Shown: positions 7,936 to 17,900 of the stretch, one piece after another
How positions within the stretch are numbered: the stretch's first letter is position 1
Layout of the letters: the number at the start of each line of letters is the position of its first letter
Assembly (NCBI GenBank): GCA_002490665.1
Contig: DKUL01000032.1
Coordinates: 25,387-85,416 of the forward strand
DNA from: Lachnospiraceae bacterium UBA7205
GTDB lineage: Bacteria; Bacillota; Clostridia; Lachnospirales; Lachnospiraceae
Reading direction: 5' to 3'
Length of the DNA: 60,030 nucleotides
The notes under the pieces: model-generated
What the model was told of the DNA's origin: nothing
Seen by the model: the letters and a program-made list of their open reading frames with translations, nothing else
Database searches by the model: none
Translations under genes and position numbers: made by a program

Positions 7936-10587
7936 ATGTATCGGAAATTAAAAAATATTTTAGGGGTAAGCCTTATGGTGCTGGCAATCGTGATATCACA
8001 GATTCCCATGCCGGAGGCGCAGGCTGCAAAGGAGCTGACGGAACAGGAAATGCAGGTTGATGATGTCTCCGCACACACTGTTACATTTAGCATGAATGGC
8101 GGCAGTTTTAACGGTGAATATAATGGCTACCGCTTTGAAGACAAGATGCCGGTGCTTGTGATTAATGATGGGGACACGGTGACCAGTTTTCCGGATGATA
8201 AGTTTGCATCGTATTCCGGATACCAGACAGAAGACAATGCGTGGTACACGGACAAGGCATGCAGGAATCCGTTTGATGCCGGAAGCCAGGTGAAAGAAAG
8301 TATGACACTGTATAAAAAGTGGTACCAGATTACTTCGGACGGAACGGCGCCGGCAGATAAGGGCTTTCATATCAGTGCGGACGGAACAATCCTGTACCGC
8401 TATGACGGCGATGAAAAGCACGTCCAGATACCGCAGACAGTAACGACAATAGCGGAAGGCGCATTTGACAATCTGCAGCAGGTGCGCGGAATTACTCTTC
8501 CCGCAGGCATACAGGAAGTTGCGGCGAATGCGTTTAGCGGCGTGACAGACGGCAATATTATATATGTTTACGATTCTGGAAGCGCTGATTCCATAGCATA
8601 TGGAAAAAAGCTGGCAGATGAATACGAACAGCTGGTGTACAGTGAATATCTTGACGTGGAAAATACAGAGAAAATTGTAGGGATAGATTACCAGAGTGAG
8701 ACGCCGGATGAGGAAAAGCCTGAAGAACCGGAGAAAACAGAAGAAAAAAACACAGTGGAGCCAAGTAAGGAAGAAGACAAAACAGTAGACGAAAGTACTG
8801 CGGAAGGTATGGGCGGAGAAACCGAACCGGAGAAAAGCACGGTAAAAGAAAGTGAATCCAATGAACCTGAGGAAAGTGCGCCAGTGGAAAGCGGGTCGAG
8901 TGAGACGGAAACTGAGACGGAAAGCGCTTCCTCGACAGTGATTGTGGTAGAGCCGGATACAAAGTATACAGTCGTTTTCGATACCGGTATCTCGGATGTC
9001 GATGGGGAAAAGAGAGAAGTACTCAGCAATCGCACGGTGTCTGAGCTTGTTTCGGTGGACGGCGAACAGCCAAAGATTTTAAGGAAGGATGATTACCGGA
9101 TTGAAAGGGACGATGGCAAACAGGAGATAACATACATATTTAAAGGCTGGTATAAAGACAAGGGTCTCACAACGGAATGGGATTTTGACAATGACGTGAT
9201 AGAGGGCGACACCACAATTTATGCAAAGTGGGACAGACAGACGCGGGCATATTTTTATGTGACGTTCGCCGCTGCGGAAGGCTATGAAAGTGCAGCGAAT
9301 ATCCCGGAGAAACAAAAACTGTATGAGGACGAGAACCTTGTGAAGCCTTCCAAGAAACCGTCTGTAAAAAATAAGGTCTTTAAAGGCTGGTATACGGATG
9401 AAAAGGATACTTCCACAGAGTATAAGTCATGGGGAAAACCCGTCACAAAGGATTTGACGCTTTATGCACGGTTTGAGGAGAAAAGCTATACGGTCGTATT
9501 CCACATGAACGGAGGAGGCTTTACAGGAAGCTACAATGGTACATCCTATACGGACACAGCCAGCCTGAAAACAAAAATTACGGCAGGAAAGGCAATTGCA
9601 TCGTCGGATTATCCGCAAAATAGTTCGTCCGCAAGCTTTAAGTATTCAAACTATGCTACGGATTCCAACTGGTACAAGGATAAGGAAGGGCTTAGCGTCT
9701 ATTCGGATAAGAATGCGGTGCTGAAGGATGACTTGACGCTATATAAGAAATGGTATTATACATCGTCAGGATTTACAATGAACGCATCAAGCAATGTATT
9801 ATACAAATATAGCGGCAGCGTGGCAGACGTTACCATACCAGGCTCGGTAACGGTTATCGGGGCAGATGCCTTTTCGAGCATGGGAAGCATATCGAGCATT
9901 ACATTGCCTGATAATATATCTGACATAAAGGATAATGCATTTAGCGGAGCCCAGAAGATATCAAAGGATATCACGATTACCGGAAAGACGGAACAGTCGA
10001 AAAACATGGCAAAGGGTCTGGCAAACCAGTACACGCATCTGGTATATAAGGACAGTGCATCATCTGACGATTCGGTAGTTGTCACGGCAACAGGGTCGGG
10101 CGGCATCCAGCTTGGGGCGTCAATCAGCGGAAGTGCTGGTGCATCCAAGAATACAACACCGCCTGCATCTGCTGGCAGCACGTCGTCACAGTCAGGTTCC
10201 ATAGCGCTTGGGGCAGGCAGCATCGGTACAGGAGCTGCGGCGGCACAGACAGTAATACCGGGGGCTACAGGGACTATGCCGGTACAGGGAACAACGCCGT
10301 CACAGGGGGCTGCTGTAAATCAAAATAATGCATCCGTTCCACGCCAGAATGCTTCACAGGCTTCGCAGGGCTCGTCCGCATCAGGAAATCAGGGTGTCAG
10401 GACAACGTCAAAACAGAACGCCGCCTCTGCGAGTGCGCCCAGAAGCACAGAGCATATAAAGGATTCCACACCAAAGACAGGAGATCCTTTACAATACCGC
10501 ATGCTTATTGTGTGCGCAATGTTTTCGGTCGGGGCGCTGCTTGTTCTTACCGGGAACGGAAGAAAGAAGAAATTTTCTGCATCTTAG
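7936..10587 (+). CDS. Sortase-anchored surface protein with InlB-like and BspA-type LRR repeats
   Basis: An 883-aa secreted protein with a signal peptide (LMVLAIVISQIPMPEAQA at about residues 15-32). A module of an InlB B-repeat-like unit (ending LYKKWY) followed by one BspA-type leucine-rich repeat (IPQTVTTIAEGAFDN) occurs near residues 45-210 and again near 515-690 (IPGSVTVIGADAFSS). Between them lie a Glu/Ser/Thr-rich stretch (about 250-330) and two further InlB-like repeats (FKGWYKDKG, FKGWYTDEK). A Ser/Gly/Ala/Gln-rich wall-spanning region ends in TPKTGDP, a hydrophobic helix and RKKKFSAS, a complete sorting signal. It is probably anchored by the sortase immediately upstream and likely serves in adhesion; no ligand can be named. 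The last 41 bases overlap the convergent gene. Confidence 0.87.
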   Translation: MYRKLKNILGVSLMVLAIVISQIPMPEAQAAKELTEQEMQVDDVSAHTVTFSMNGGSFNGEYNGYRFEDKMPVLVINDGDTVTSFPDDKFASYSGYQTEDNAWYTDKACRNPFDAGSQVKESMTLYKKWYQITSDGTAPADKGFHISADGTILYRYDGDEKHVQIPQTVTTIAEGAFDNLQQVRGITLPAGIQEVAANAFSGVTDGNIIYVYDSGSADSIAYGKKLADEYEQLVYSEYLDVENTEKIVGIDYQSETPDEEKPEEPEKTEEKNTVEPSKEEDKTVDESTAEGMGGETEPEKSTVKESESNEPEESAPVESGSSETETETESASSTVIVVEPDTKYTVVFDTGISDVDGEKREVLSNRTVSELVSVDGEQPKILRKDDYRIERDDGKQEITYIFKGWYKDKGLTTEWDFDNDVIEGDTTIYAKWDRQTRAYFYVTFAAAEGYESAANIPEKQKLYEDENLVKPSKKPSVKNKVFKGWYTDEKDTSTEYKSWGKPVTKDLTLYARFEEKSYTVVFHMNGGGFTGSYNGTSYTDTASLKTKITAGKAIASSDYPQNSSSASFKYSNYATDSNWYKDKEGLSVYSDKNAVLKDDLTLYKKWYYTSSGFTMNASSNVLYKYSGSVADVTIPGSVTVIGADAFSSMGSISSITLPDNISDIKDNAFSGAQKISKDITITGKTEQSKNMAKGLANQYTHLVYKDSASSDDSVVVTATGSGGIQLGASISGSAGASKNTTPPASAGSTSSQSGSIALGAGSIGTGAAAAQTVIPGATGTMPVQGTTPSQGAAVNQNNASVPRQNASQASQGSSASGNQGVRTTSKQNAASASAPRSTEHIKDSTPKTGDPLQYRMLIVCAMFSVGALLVLTGNGRKKKFSAS

Positions 10588-10831
10588 CGATATCATCGGG
10601 GGTTGAGTACTTTTTCAAAACGGAAAATATCAGCTCAACCTCCTCATTATTAAAAGAAATGTTGTTATCACGGCTCAGCTTGCCCAGCGAAAGCAAAAAT
10701 GACATCATTTCTTTTTGGTTTCCGCGGTTGACAGATGCGCTTTGTACAAACATTTTATCGAGAAAGTCCAGTTTTGCCCTGTCAATGTTTTTTAATTCCG
10801 GATCCTGCATCCATTTATTGTTTGTTTCCAT
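10547..10831 (-). CDS. Conserved-looking small hydrophilic protein, function unknown
   Basis: A 94-aa protein without membrane segments or recognised motif. Reading the minus strand, GGAGG precedes the ATG at 10831 by nine bases, so that start is preferred over the TTG at 10846. It overlaps the upstream reverse gene by 17 bp and so is probably its operon partner. Its C-terminus (LKKYSTPDDIAKMQKISSFF) overlaps the 3' end of the convergent surface-protein gene by 41 bp. No function is proposed; the context with a high-cysteine protein suggests a sporulation-stage operon. Confidence 0.65.
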   Translation of the reverse strand: METNNKWMQDPELKNIDRAKLDFLDKMFVQSASVNRGNQKEMMSFLLSLGKLSRDNNISFNNEEVELIFSVLKKYSTPDDIAKMQKISSFFRSR

Positions 10832-11333
10832 TGTCGTTTCCTCCAAACATTTTCATTAATTCCATGATTTCACTGATATCCATTCCGTTCATTCCAGCAC
10901 CGCCGGAAGCCATGTTTTCTGCCATGGAGCCCAAGTCCATATCGGGATTCATGGTTTGGAACAGTTCTAACATCTGCTGCATTTCACGCATGTTTTTCAT
11001 TGTATTTATGACGGAAATTATCTGCTGGAATCCTTTTTCTTCATTTGGCGCAAGGTATTTGCGGACTGCTTTATAGATGTTTTCGATATGCTCGGCAGGC
11101 TCGGCGCCGTTTTTGGTGTCAGATGGTGTGCTGCAGGCGCGGATTCCGCTGCCAAAGCCAGAATTTCCTTTATGAATAAGGGAGAGCGTATACTGTAATT
11201 CCATATATTTGATCAAGGCAGGCATCATACTGGAATTTTTAGTGTCCATAAAGGGCAAAAGGGACTTTAATATCTGGATGTGATTCGTGGTGTAGAAATG
11301 GTCAAACGCCAGCACGTAATCATTATCCTCCAT
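10815..11333 (-). CDS. Hypothetical protein, Met-rich C-terminal half
   Basis: A 172-aa soluble protein of unknown family. A helical N-terminal segment (FDHFYTTNHIQILKSLLPFM) looks structured, and the C-terminal third is rich in Met, Gly and Asn (MREMQQMLELFQTMNPDMDL, then a GGAGMNGM linker). AAGGAGG lies just ahead of TTG ATT ATG; the ATG at 11333 is the more natural start. It is transcribed away from the giant Ig-like gene, downstream of the Cys-rich gene and coupled to the next small gene. The operon may be sporulation-linked by context only. Confidence 0.65.
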   Translation of the reverse strand: MEDNDYVLAFDHFYTTNHIQILKSLLPFMDTKNSSMMPALIKYMELQYTLSLIHKGNSGFGSGIRACSTPSDTKNGAEPAEHIENIYKAVRKYLAPNEEKGFQQIISVINTMKNMREMQQMLELFQTMNPDMDLGSMAENMASGGAGMNGMDISEIMELMKMFGGNDNGNKQ

Positions 11334-11427
11334 AATCAACCTCCTTGCTGTAAAATATAGAATTAATCATATATATGATAAAAAACAGGTCATTATTCAT
11401 TTGGACGCCTGTGTGCATAATGATTCA

Positions 11428-11452
11428 GAGGGTTCGCGAAACACGAACCCTC
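11428..11452 (-). terminator. Hairpin between the Cys-rich gene and its downstream operon
   Basis: GAGGGTTCG (11428-11436) pairs with CGAACCCTC (11444-11452), a 9-bp GC-rich stem with a 7-base loop, located 26 bases past the stop of the Cys-rich gene on the minus strand. No T-run follows on that strand, so it may act as an mRNA-stabilising hairpin or weak attenuator rather than a full stop. Confidence 0.5.
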
Positions 11453-11477
11453 ATGGTTGGAAGCTAAACTGTTTTGA

Positions 11478-11756
11478 TTAGCATCCGCAGCCGCATCCAC
11501 CATTGCCATTGCCGCCACCGCAGCAGCACAGAAGAAGGAGAATCCAGATCCAGCTTCCGCAGCCGTTGTTGCCATTGTCACAGCCACATCCGCAGCCGCC
11601 GTTGTTGAAGAAGCCCATGCCGCTTCCGTTGCCGCAGCAGCAGGAAAGCAGGATAAGAATCCAAATCCAGCTTCCGCAGCCGTTATTGCCGCATCCACAT
11701 TCTGAAATGTTATTTGTCTGATTGCATCCGCAATGGCTTGCTGATAATTCACTCAT
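11478..11756 (-). CDS. Glycine/cysteine-rich duplicated small protein (HCB-type, spore-coat-like)
   Basis: A 92-aa protein in which two nearly identical units, each NNGCGSWIWIL followed by a Leu-rich stretch and a CCCG cluster, are separated by GCGCGC runs. Almost a quarter of residues are Cys and another quarter Gly. Each unit contains a short hydrophobic WIWILxLL segment that may insert in a membrane or pack in a crosslinked coat. Similar clostridial proteins are commonly labelled high-cysteine (chorion-like HCB) proteins; the function is not established. GGAGG before the ATG supports the start. A sequence resembling a sigma-K promoter lies upstream. A 119-aa ORF in another frame over the same bases is a shadow. 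Confidence 0.78.
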   Translation of the reverse strand: MSELSASHCGCNQTNNISECGCGNNGCGSWIWILILLSCCCGNGSGMGFFNNGGCGCGCDNGNNGCGSWIWILLLLCCCGGGNGNGGCGCGC

Positions 11757-11787
11757 GGTTGAGTACCTCCGAAGAAGCTTTTTTCTA

Positions 11788-11815
11788 TACTATATGACAG
11801 AATGCGGAATGTGTT
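11788..11815 (-). promoter_or_regulatory. Candidate sigma-K-type (mother-cell) promoter
   Basis: On the minus strand CATATAGTA (11788-11796) fits the Bacillus sigma-K -10 pattern CATAnnnTA, with AACA (11812-11815) 15 bases upstream fitting the -35 pattern mACm. It lies about 32 bases before the start codon of the Cys-rich gene. Consensus matching by eye only; clostridial sigma-K sites can differ slightly. Confidence 0.35.
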
Positions 11816-11860
11816 CCAAAAGGAAAAAAATTTAATTGTGTGTTTTTGTCTGATAATTCG

Positions 11861-11889
11861 TTGAATATTTTGAAAAAACATTGTATAAT
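11861..11889 (+). promoter_or_regulatory. Sigma-A-type promoter of the giant Ig-like gene
   Basis: TTGAAT (11861-11866), a 17-base spacer and a perfect TATAAT (11884-11889), about 100 bases before the ATG at 11990. The intervening leader contains a small GTGC/GGCAC hairpin near 11955 but nothing matching a known riboswitch. Confidence 0.7.
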
Positions 11890-11989
11890 AGTAAATAATG
11901 CACTTTTATAAATATGTATATGGGTGTTCCTGCACGATTTACGTTTTAATGGATGTGCCGGGCACAATCGGATAAGGGGGATTTCAAAC

Positions 11990-14900
11990 ATGAGGTCAAC
12001 TAAACTAAGACAGAAAATTATGGCAGGGATATTATGTGCGGCCATGGTGTTTCAGAGTGTACCTGCGGAAGCAGTGGCAAGTGAGGCTCCGGAAACGGTA
12101 CAGTCTTATGACGATGGGGAACTGGATACGGCTGCGGATCAGACAGGGGAAGATGAGACCGGGACAGATATTGCAGCAATATCATCAGAGGATGTGGCAG
12201 AAGGCACTTCTGCTGACCCTGAAATTCCTGAAACAATTGAGACGCCGGATGGTACTGGCACGGCGGAAGAACCAGATACTGTAGAATCATCGGACATCAT
12301 CCATGAGTCAGAGGTATTGGAGTCCCCGGTTACGACGGAAACGCCGGATATCACTGGGGTCGGGGATTCTTTTGAAGGTACAGGCGACGATACGGCGGAA
12401 ACCGCAGGAACGGATGATTCCGAGGCATATACGGAAGAAATTACAGAGACGCAGGAGCTGGAAGAAACCGCAGGAACGGAACAGGAAATCGCACTGCTTG
12501 CCGACGAGCTTCCGGATTATAAGAAGCTGTTTACCGTTACGACGGAATACAAATATTATTTTTATGAAAATGTAAAAGAAATCTTTGTAGAGCTGGGAGG
12601 GTGTGAAATACCCGAAACAGGTGTCGGCATAGAGTTTTATATTGACCAGGATCCTGATGATGTGAGCGGACAGCCGGTAACTTATGAAAAGAGCGGGGAT
12701 TATTATGTGATACCCCTGGGCACGGCAGACATATCTGAGGGGACACACCGCCTGACGGTCAAGCTGAAGGATACAAGCGTCCCGGACGGCGAGTATTTGG
12801 TAAGCAGGGACAACATTGAGTTTCAGATAGAAAGAGTGGATAACGTATTTACGGAGGCAGAAAAATATTATATATCTTCAGAGGATGACACCATAGAAGT
12901 GGCATTTTACAATCCTACAGATGATATTGAGTCTGTCCAGATTACGGCGGCGAACGGCGATATCGTCGCGCGTTCCACTGAGCGGAGTCCGGCTGTGGAT
13001 CAGGTAGAAGACCCGCGCTATACCGGAATCGGAGACGGATATGAGTATCCGGACACCATTTTGCATAAGACGACATGGGTTCTGCCCACCGAGAAGAATG
13101 CGCTTGAGATAGGAAACTATGACATCCGGCTGACGCTTAAGGGCGGCACGGAGCGAATGATTTCCAATGCCGTGGAGGTTTCGTCACGGGCTGTTGTCAC
13201 CAAGTGTGTGCTCGGTATGGACTATGACAACACAAACAACCTGATATATCTCTACATTCAGGGAACCGGTTTCAATCCCTCGCAAGTCCGGTTTGACTTT
13301 ATAGATGAAGCGACATCCGCAATGCTGTCCACGACACGTATTGATTACAAGACAGTGCAGTCAGGTTTTATTGTCAAGTTCCGGAAGGAGGGGAACTGGG
13401 ATAAGGCAGGAAAAGAAATTAAAGTGAGAATCTCCAAGAAATCCGGAAACATTGATTTTACACAGAATGAGTTTGATGCGGTACTGGAGAGTGGAATTTA
13501 CTATGCAGAGTACAACAGTGTGCTGAGCGCAGTGGAAGTCGGCGTCACGACGGATCTGAATGGAAAGGCAGTCAGCTTCAGAATCGTTGACACGACAGAT
13601 GCCCACGACCTTGTCAGTGAAGTCACGTCAAGGTCGCTGACGGAGAGTCTTGCCTACCTGACACCCTTAAGTCCCGAAAAGCTACAGCGGGGCGGCAGAT
13701 ACTGCGTGGAGCTGAAAGCCAGCGGGAATGTATATTATAAAGAGTTCAGGATGAATCAGGCGGCGCAGAGCACCAATCACTGGGAGGCATCTGCGGTAAT
13801 ATCACAGAATGCGGAGCGGCATGATTTTTATTACTGTGCCATTGAGCCTGGAATAAGTAATAATGAATTAAAGGCATCAATAGACGGATATGATGGGGAT
13901 GTCGCATTCTATGCAAGTGAGTGGGAGCGTGAGGATGACGCGAAAGGAACCCGCATCCAGATTTGGATTCCCACAAGAAAATTGTCAGTCGGGAAGCATA
14001 CGGTAAGGCTTACCAGAAACGGCAGTAATTTCACCAGCTACAGCTTTGAAGTCATCGCTGCCGATTATGACAGGTTTGTTCTTGATACCTATTCCCTTTC
14101 ATGGATTGACGATGAAACAATTCAGGTATATTTAAAGACACCGAACTGCGCCGAGACAGATGATTTTGACGTAAAATTGCTGGGCACCAATGACAGGGAG
14201 CCTGCGGTAACCGTTACAGAGGTGACGGACAGATATACGGACAGTGTATTCATGAACGTTACCGGTTTGAAGAAGAGCAGTGCATTCAAAGAGTATTATG
14301 TGCTGATAACGCATAAGAAGCTTGGGCAGCCTGTCAAGATGTCCAATATGGATGAAAAGTACTATGCGGACGAAGAGAAGGGGGAAAAGGTATCCATTTC
14401 TTCCAACAAAGGTCTGCCTGTCATTGCTAATAACAGGGTAATCGGTATCAATATTCAGAACCTCGCGCTGCCGGCAACATTGACAATCTATGCGACGGAT
14501 ACGACGGATATCATCACCAAGCTGACCATCCCTTCAACGGTAGAGGGCAATTATTATTATTTTACCAAGGAGTTTTATGATAGCTTTGTGATAAAAGACA
14601 GGCTGTATGACATGACGCTTGCAGATTATGACGAGAGCTGGGGAAGGTCATATGCAAGAATAAATATTGGATACAAAGGTGAAACAGAGGTAAATGACTT
14701 TGATTTAAAAATAACAAGTGATACTTTGTACATTGACGGCCCGGAGAGTGGAAGGTCGGCAGTCATTACCGTGTCAGGTAATACACAGAAGCCAGTATTT
14801 GAGGTTTCCGATGAAACGGTTGTCGAATTAGAAGACTACATAGAAACTTCGGACGACACAGGGGTACAGAGTCCGGATCCCAATAAAAAACGTGTCATCG

Positions 14901-17900
14901 CCAAAAGCACGGGAGCAACCGATATTACAGTCATTGCGGATGGCGTCAAGAAGAGTATTTTTGTCACGGTTACGAGAAGTGCATCCGGCATTACAATAAA
15001 TACGGCAAACCGCAGCATGAAGGTTGGCGATTCTTTTGAGGCAGAGGCATATATCCTGCCAAAAAGCGCAGAAGACCCGACGCAGATTGTGAATTTTACG
15101 TCATCAAACAACAGCGTGTTATATGTAAGAAGGCTTACAAATACCACGGCAAAGGTTACCGCACTGAAAGCCGGAACAGCCGTACTGCGTGCGACGCTGG
15201 AAGGGACGACATACACTGTGGCAGTGACCATTTCCATCACGGACTCGCTCCCTTTGTATGACAAGAAGGAAATAAAGATTAAGGAAGTAGGTATTGTCAG
15301 CTATATTGAAAGGATTGACCAGTCATTGTCATCCTGTGCGCTGCCAGAGGGATGGGAGTGGGATGATGGTGACCTTGTCCTGACCGCAAGTGAACAGCTG
15401 CAGTATTGCTGGGCAACGTATACAGAGGAAGGCTACCAGCCATTTTCGGCAAGGCTTCCGGTCGCGGTAACGCGTATCTCGGGTATTGATGTAACAGGCA
15501 GGACGCTGATTAACCAGGGACAAAAGGAGACCTACAAAATTACCTATCAATACGCAGGCGCTGATATCAATACGCCGAAGTTCAGGGAAAGGATTATTGT
15601 AAATTGTGTCAGGACATCAGAGGATGATTTGGCGACAGTGGAATCCCTGGAATGGGATAAGATGGTAATAGCGGCAAAGGATGAAACGGGTGGCGGAAAA
15701 GTCGATTTCCGGCTGACATTGGCGATTGATAACGGGGTAGAGCAGGGCAGCAACCTGTTTGCGAAGGATTTTTCGATTCAGATTCCCTTCACGGACTGCA
15801 TAGACAGTGTGAAAGTGAAGCCAATAAAGGCAAGCGGCCAGAATTTTGAATATTTTGAGAATGAAGACAGAGTGGAAGTTGACGAAAATGATGTTAAGAC
15901 ATCAAAGTATTCTGTCGAATTGCAGGCAGAGGCGTCTGTCAATGGAATACCGAAAAGAAATGCGGATTTTACATGGGAATCGGATGATAATTCCATTGCG
16001 GCTGTCAGCGTAAATGAGAAAGGAACTGTGACGCTTGCCATTAAAAAGGCGGGCACCGTGAAGATTTTGGCGACTGCGGACGACGAGGGCAAGTGTGTAG
16101 GTACGCTGACAGTTGATATTATGGATTACGCGCCAGTGCTTGAGGCATCAAATGTGACAATCAACAAGTACCGGAACAGCGGGACAGAATTTGCTTTTCA
16201 GGAACAGAACGGCAACAGGGTGAAATCCATGCGAATCCTTGAGGGGGAGGCAGAGTCGCAGAACTTTTCGGCGAGCGTTCCGACAGATGGGATATCTATC
16301 CTGCGGTTCAAGGCAGGCGCTCCGGCACTGGGATTCATTAGAAAGACTGTGTCAAATTGTAATATTGTGGCGGTGACAGAGAAGGGCACGTACAAATATG
16401 TCCTGAAGGTGACGACCGATGTCACAAAGCCTTCCGCGACGGTAAAGCTGAAAACAAAGGCAAATCTGTTTTACACAGATGCCGAGGCGGTTTATACGGT
16501 CTCAAGCAAATATACGGTTCAGTCTGTTGAGGACGTGACAGAAAATACAGAGAGCGAACGGTTTTATGGTATCTATGACGGAAGCAGCAACACGGTACAT
16601 TTCAACACAAGGGGGACGCTTAACAGTGGCACACTGGGTCTGTTTACGGCATCAAGGTCACCCCGCCTGAATGTAAAACTAAAAATTACATTTGCTGATT
16701 ACAGCGAGCCGCAGATTGTCGATGTCAAGGTTGCCACGGAAAATAAAAAGCCAGCCCTTGGGCTGACAGGAATGGTAACCTGTCCGGGAATTACAAAAGG
16801 CGTGGTCAATGTCGTAAATTCAAAAACGAAGGCAGTGATTCCAATGGACGCGCTTTCAATGACATTTAAAATTTTCAAGCCGGCGGACGGTTCTATAGAG
16901 GCAGAGATAAAGAAGAACAGCGGCGGGGTGACACTGACCTATGCCGGAACAAAGAATTTGTCATACACTGCCATCGTGACAAACAGCGAATGGACGCAGG
17001 ATGTAAGCGTGAAGGGCAAGGTTTCCTATATAAAGTCGCCGGAGAAGCTGGCACTTGCACTGGGAAGCAAGCAGGTGACCTTGAATATGGCGACAAATGT
17101 GACGGCGAACGGAATGTACACTATACCGGTGGCTGTCAATGGAAGTGATATTGCCATAACAAAACTGACATACGACGGTACGGCACAGCCGCTGATTGAT
17201 ACGTACGGTTACCTTAACGTTGAATTTTCATTCAAAAACCAGAGTATCAATCTGGGGTTAAATGCCGGAAAGCGGGGACCGGTCAAACCAGGAACCTACA
17301 AACTGAATCTGTATGCGACAATCAATATTCCGGATTCGAGCATGCCTGACCAGGTGAGAGAGATTCAGGTTAAAAAGGCGACACTGACAGTTAAGCTTGC
17401 TGAGGAAGGGACTGCAAAGGTGACACTCACATCGCCGAAGGGAAAAATTAACCTGGTTGACAGGGCAAATACATCTGTTGTTTATACGCCGAAGATTTCT
17501 GGAATTGATGCTTCCATTAAGAGTGTCAGTGTGGATGGGGAAAGCGAAAATGCGAAATATTTTACGGCTTTTCTGAATGATGACAACAAAGTAGAAGTAA
17601 AAGCCAGGGCTGGAAGGAGCATGTCGACCAAGGACGCGTATGATGTTACAATCGTGTCCGTGCTGCATAATGGATATACAATAAGGTCGTCTGTCAAAAT
17701 TAAGCCGGTCAATAAGCTGCCAAAGATTGTATTTACGCCTGCAAAGTGCAATCTGTACAGGAGCAACAACAACAAATATACCGTTTCCGTGGCATTGAAA
17801 AACAGCAGCATCGATCTCAATAACATAACGGGAATCAAGATTGACGCAGGCGCCAGCAAGGGCAACGCGGATAAATTTTTACTGGTCAACAATATCGGCA

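Noticed and set aside
11393..11752. 119-aa Ala-rich reverse-strand ORF
   Set aside because: It is a frame shadow of the Cys/Gly-rich gene at 11478-11756. The real gene has GGAGG and repeated Cys motifs; the shadow reads low-complexity Ala/Thr.
11890..11989. Possible riboswitch in the leader of the Ig-like gene
   Set aside because: It has a small GTGC/GGCAC hairpin only. It does not fit c-di-GMP, SAM or other classes I know.
12018..12748. Several overlapping ORFs of 70-146 aa inside the Ig-like gene
   Set aside because: They arise from the repetitive Glu/Thr-rich coding sequence and lack ribosome binding sites.
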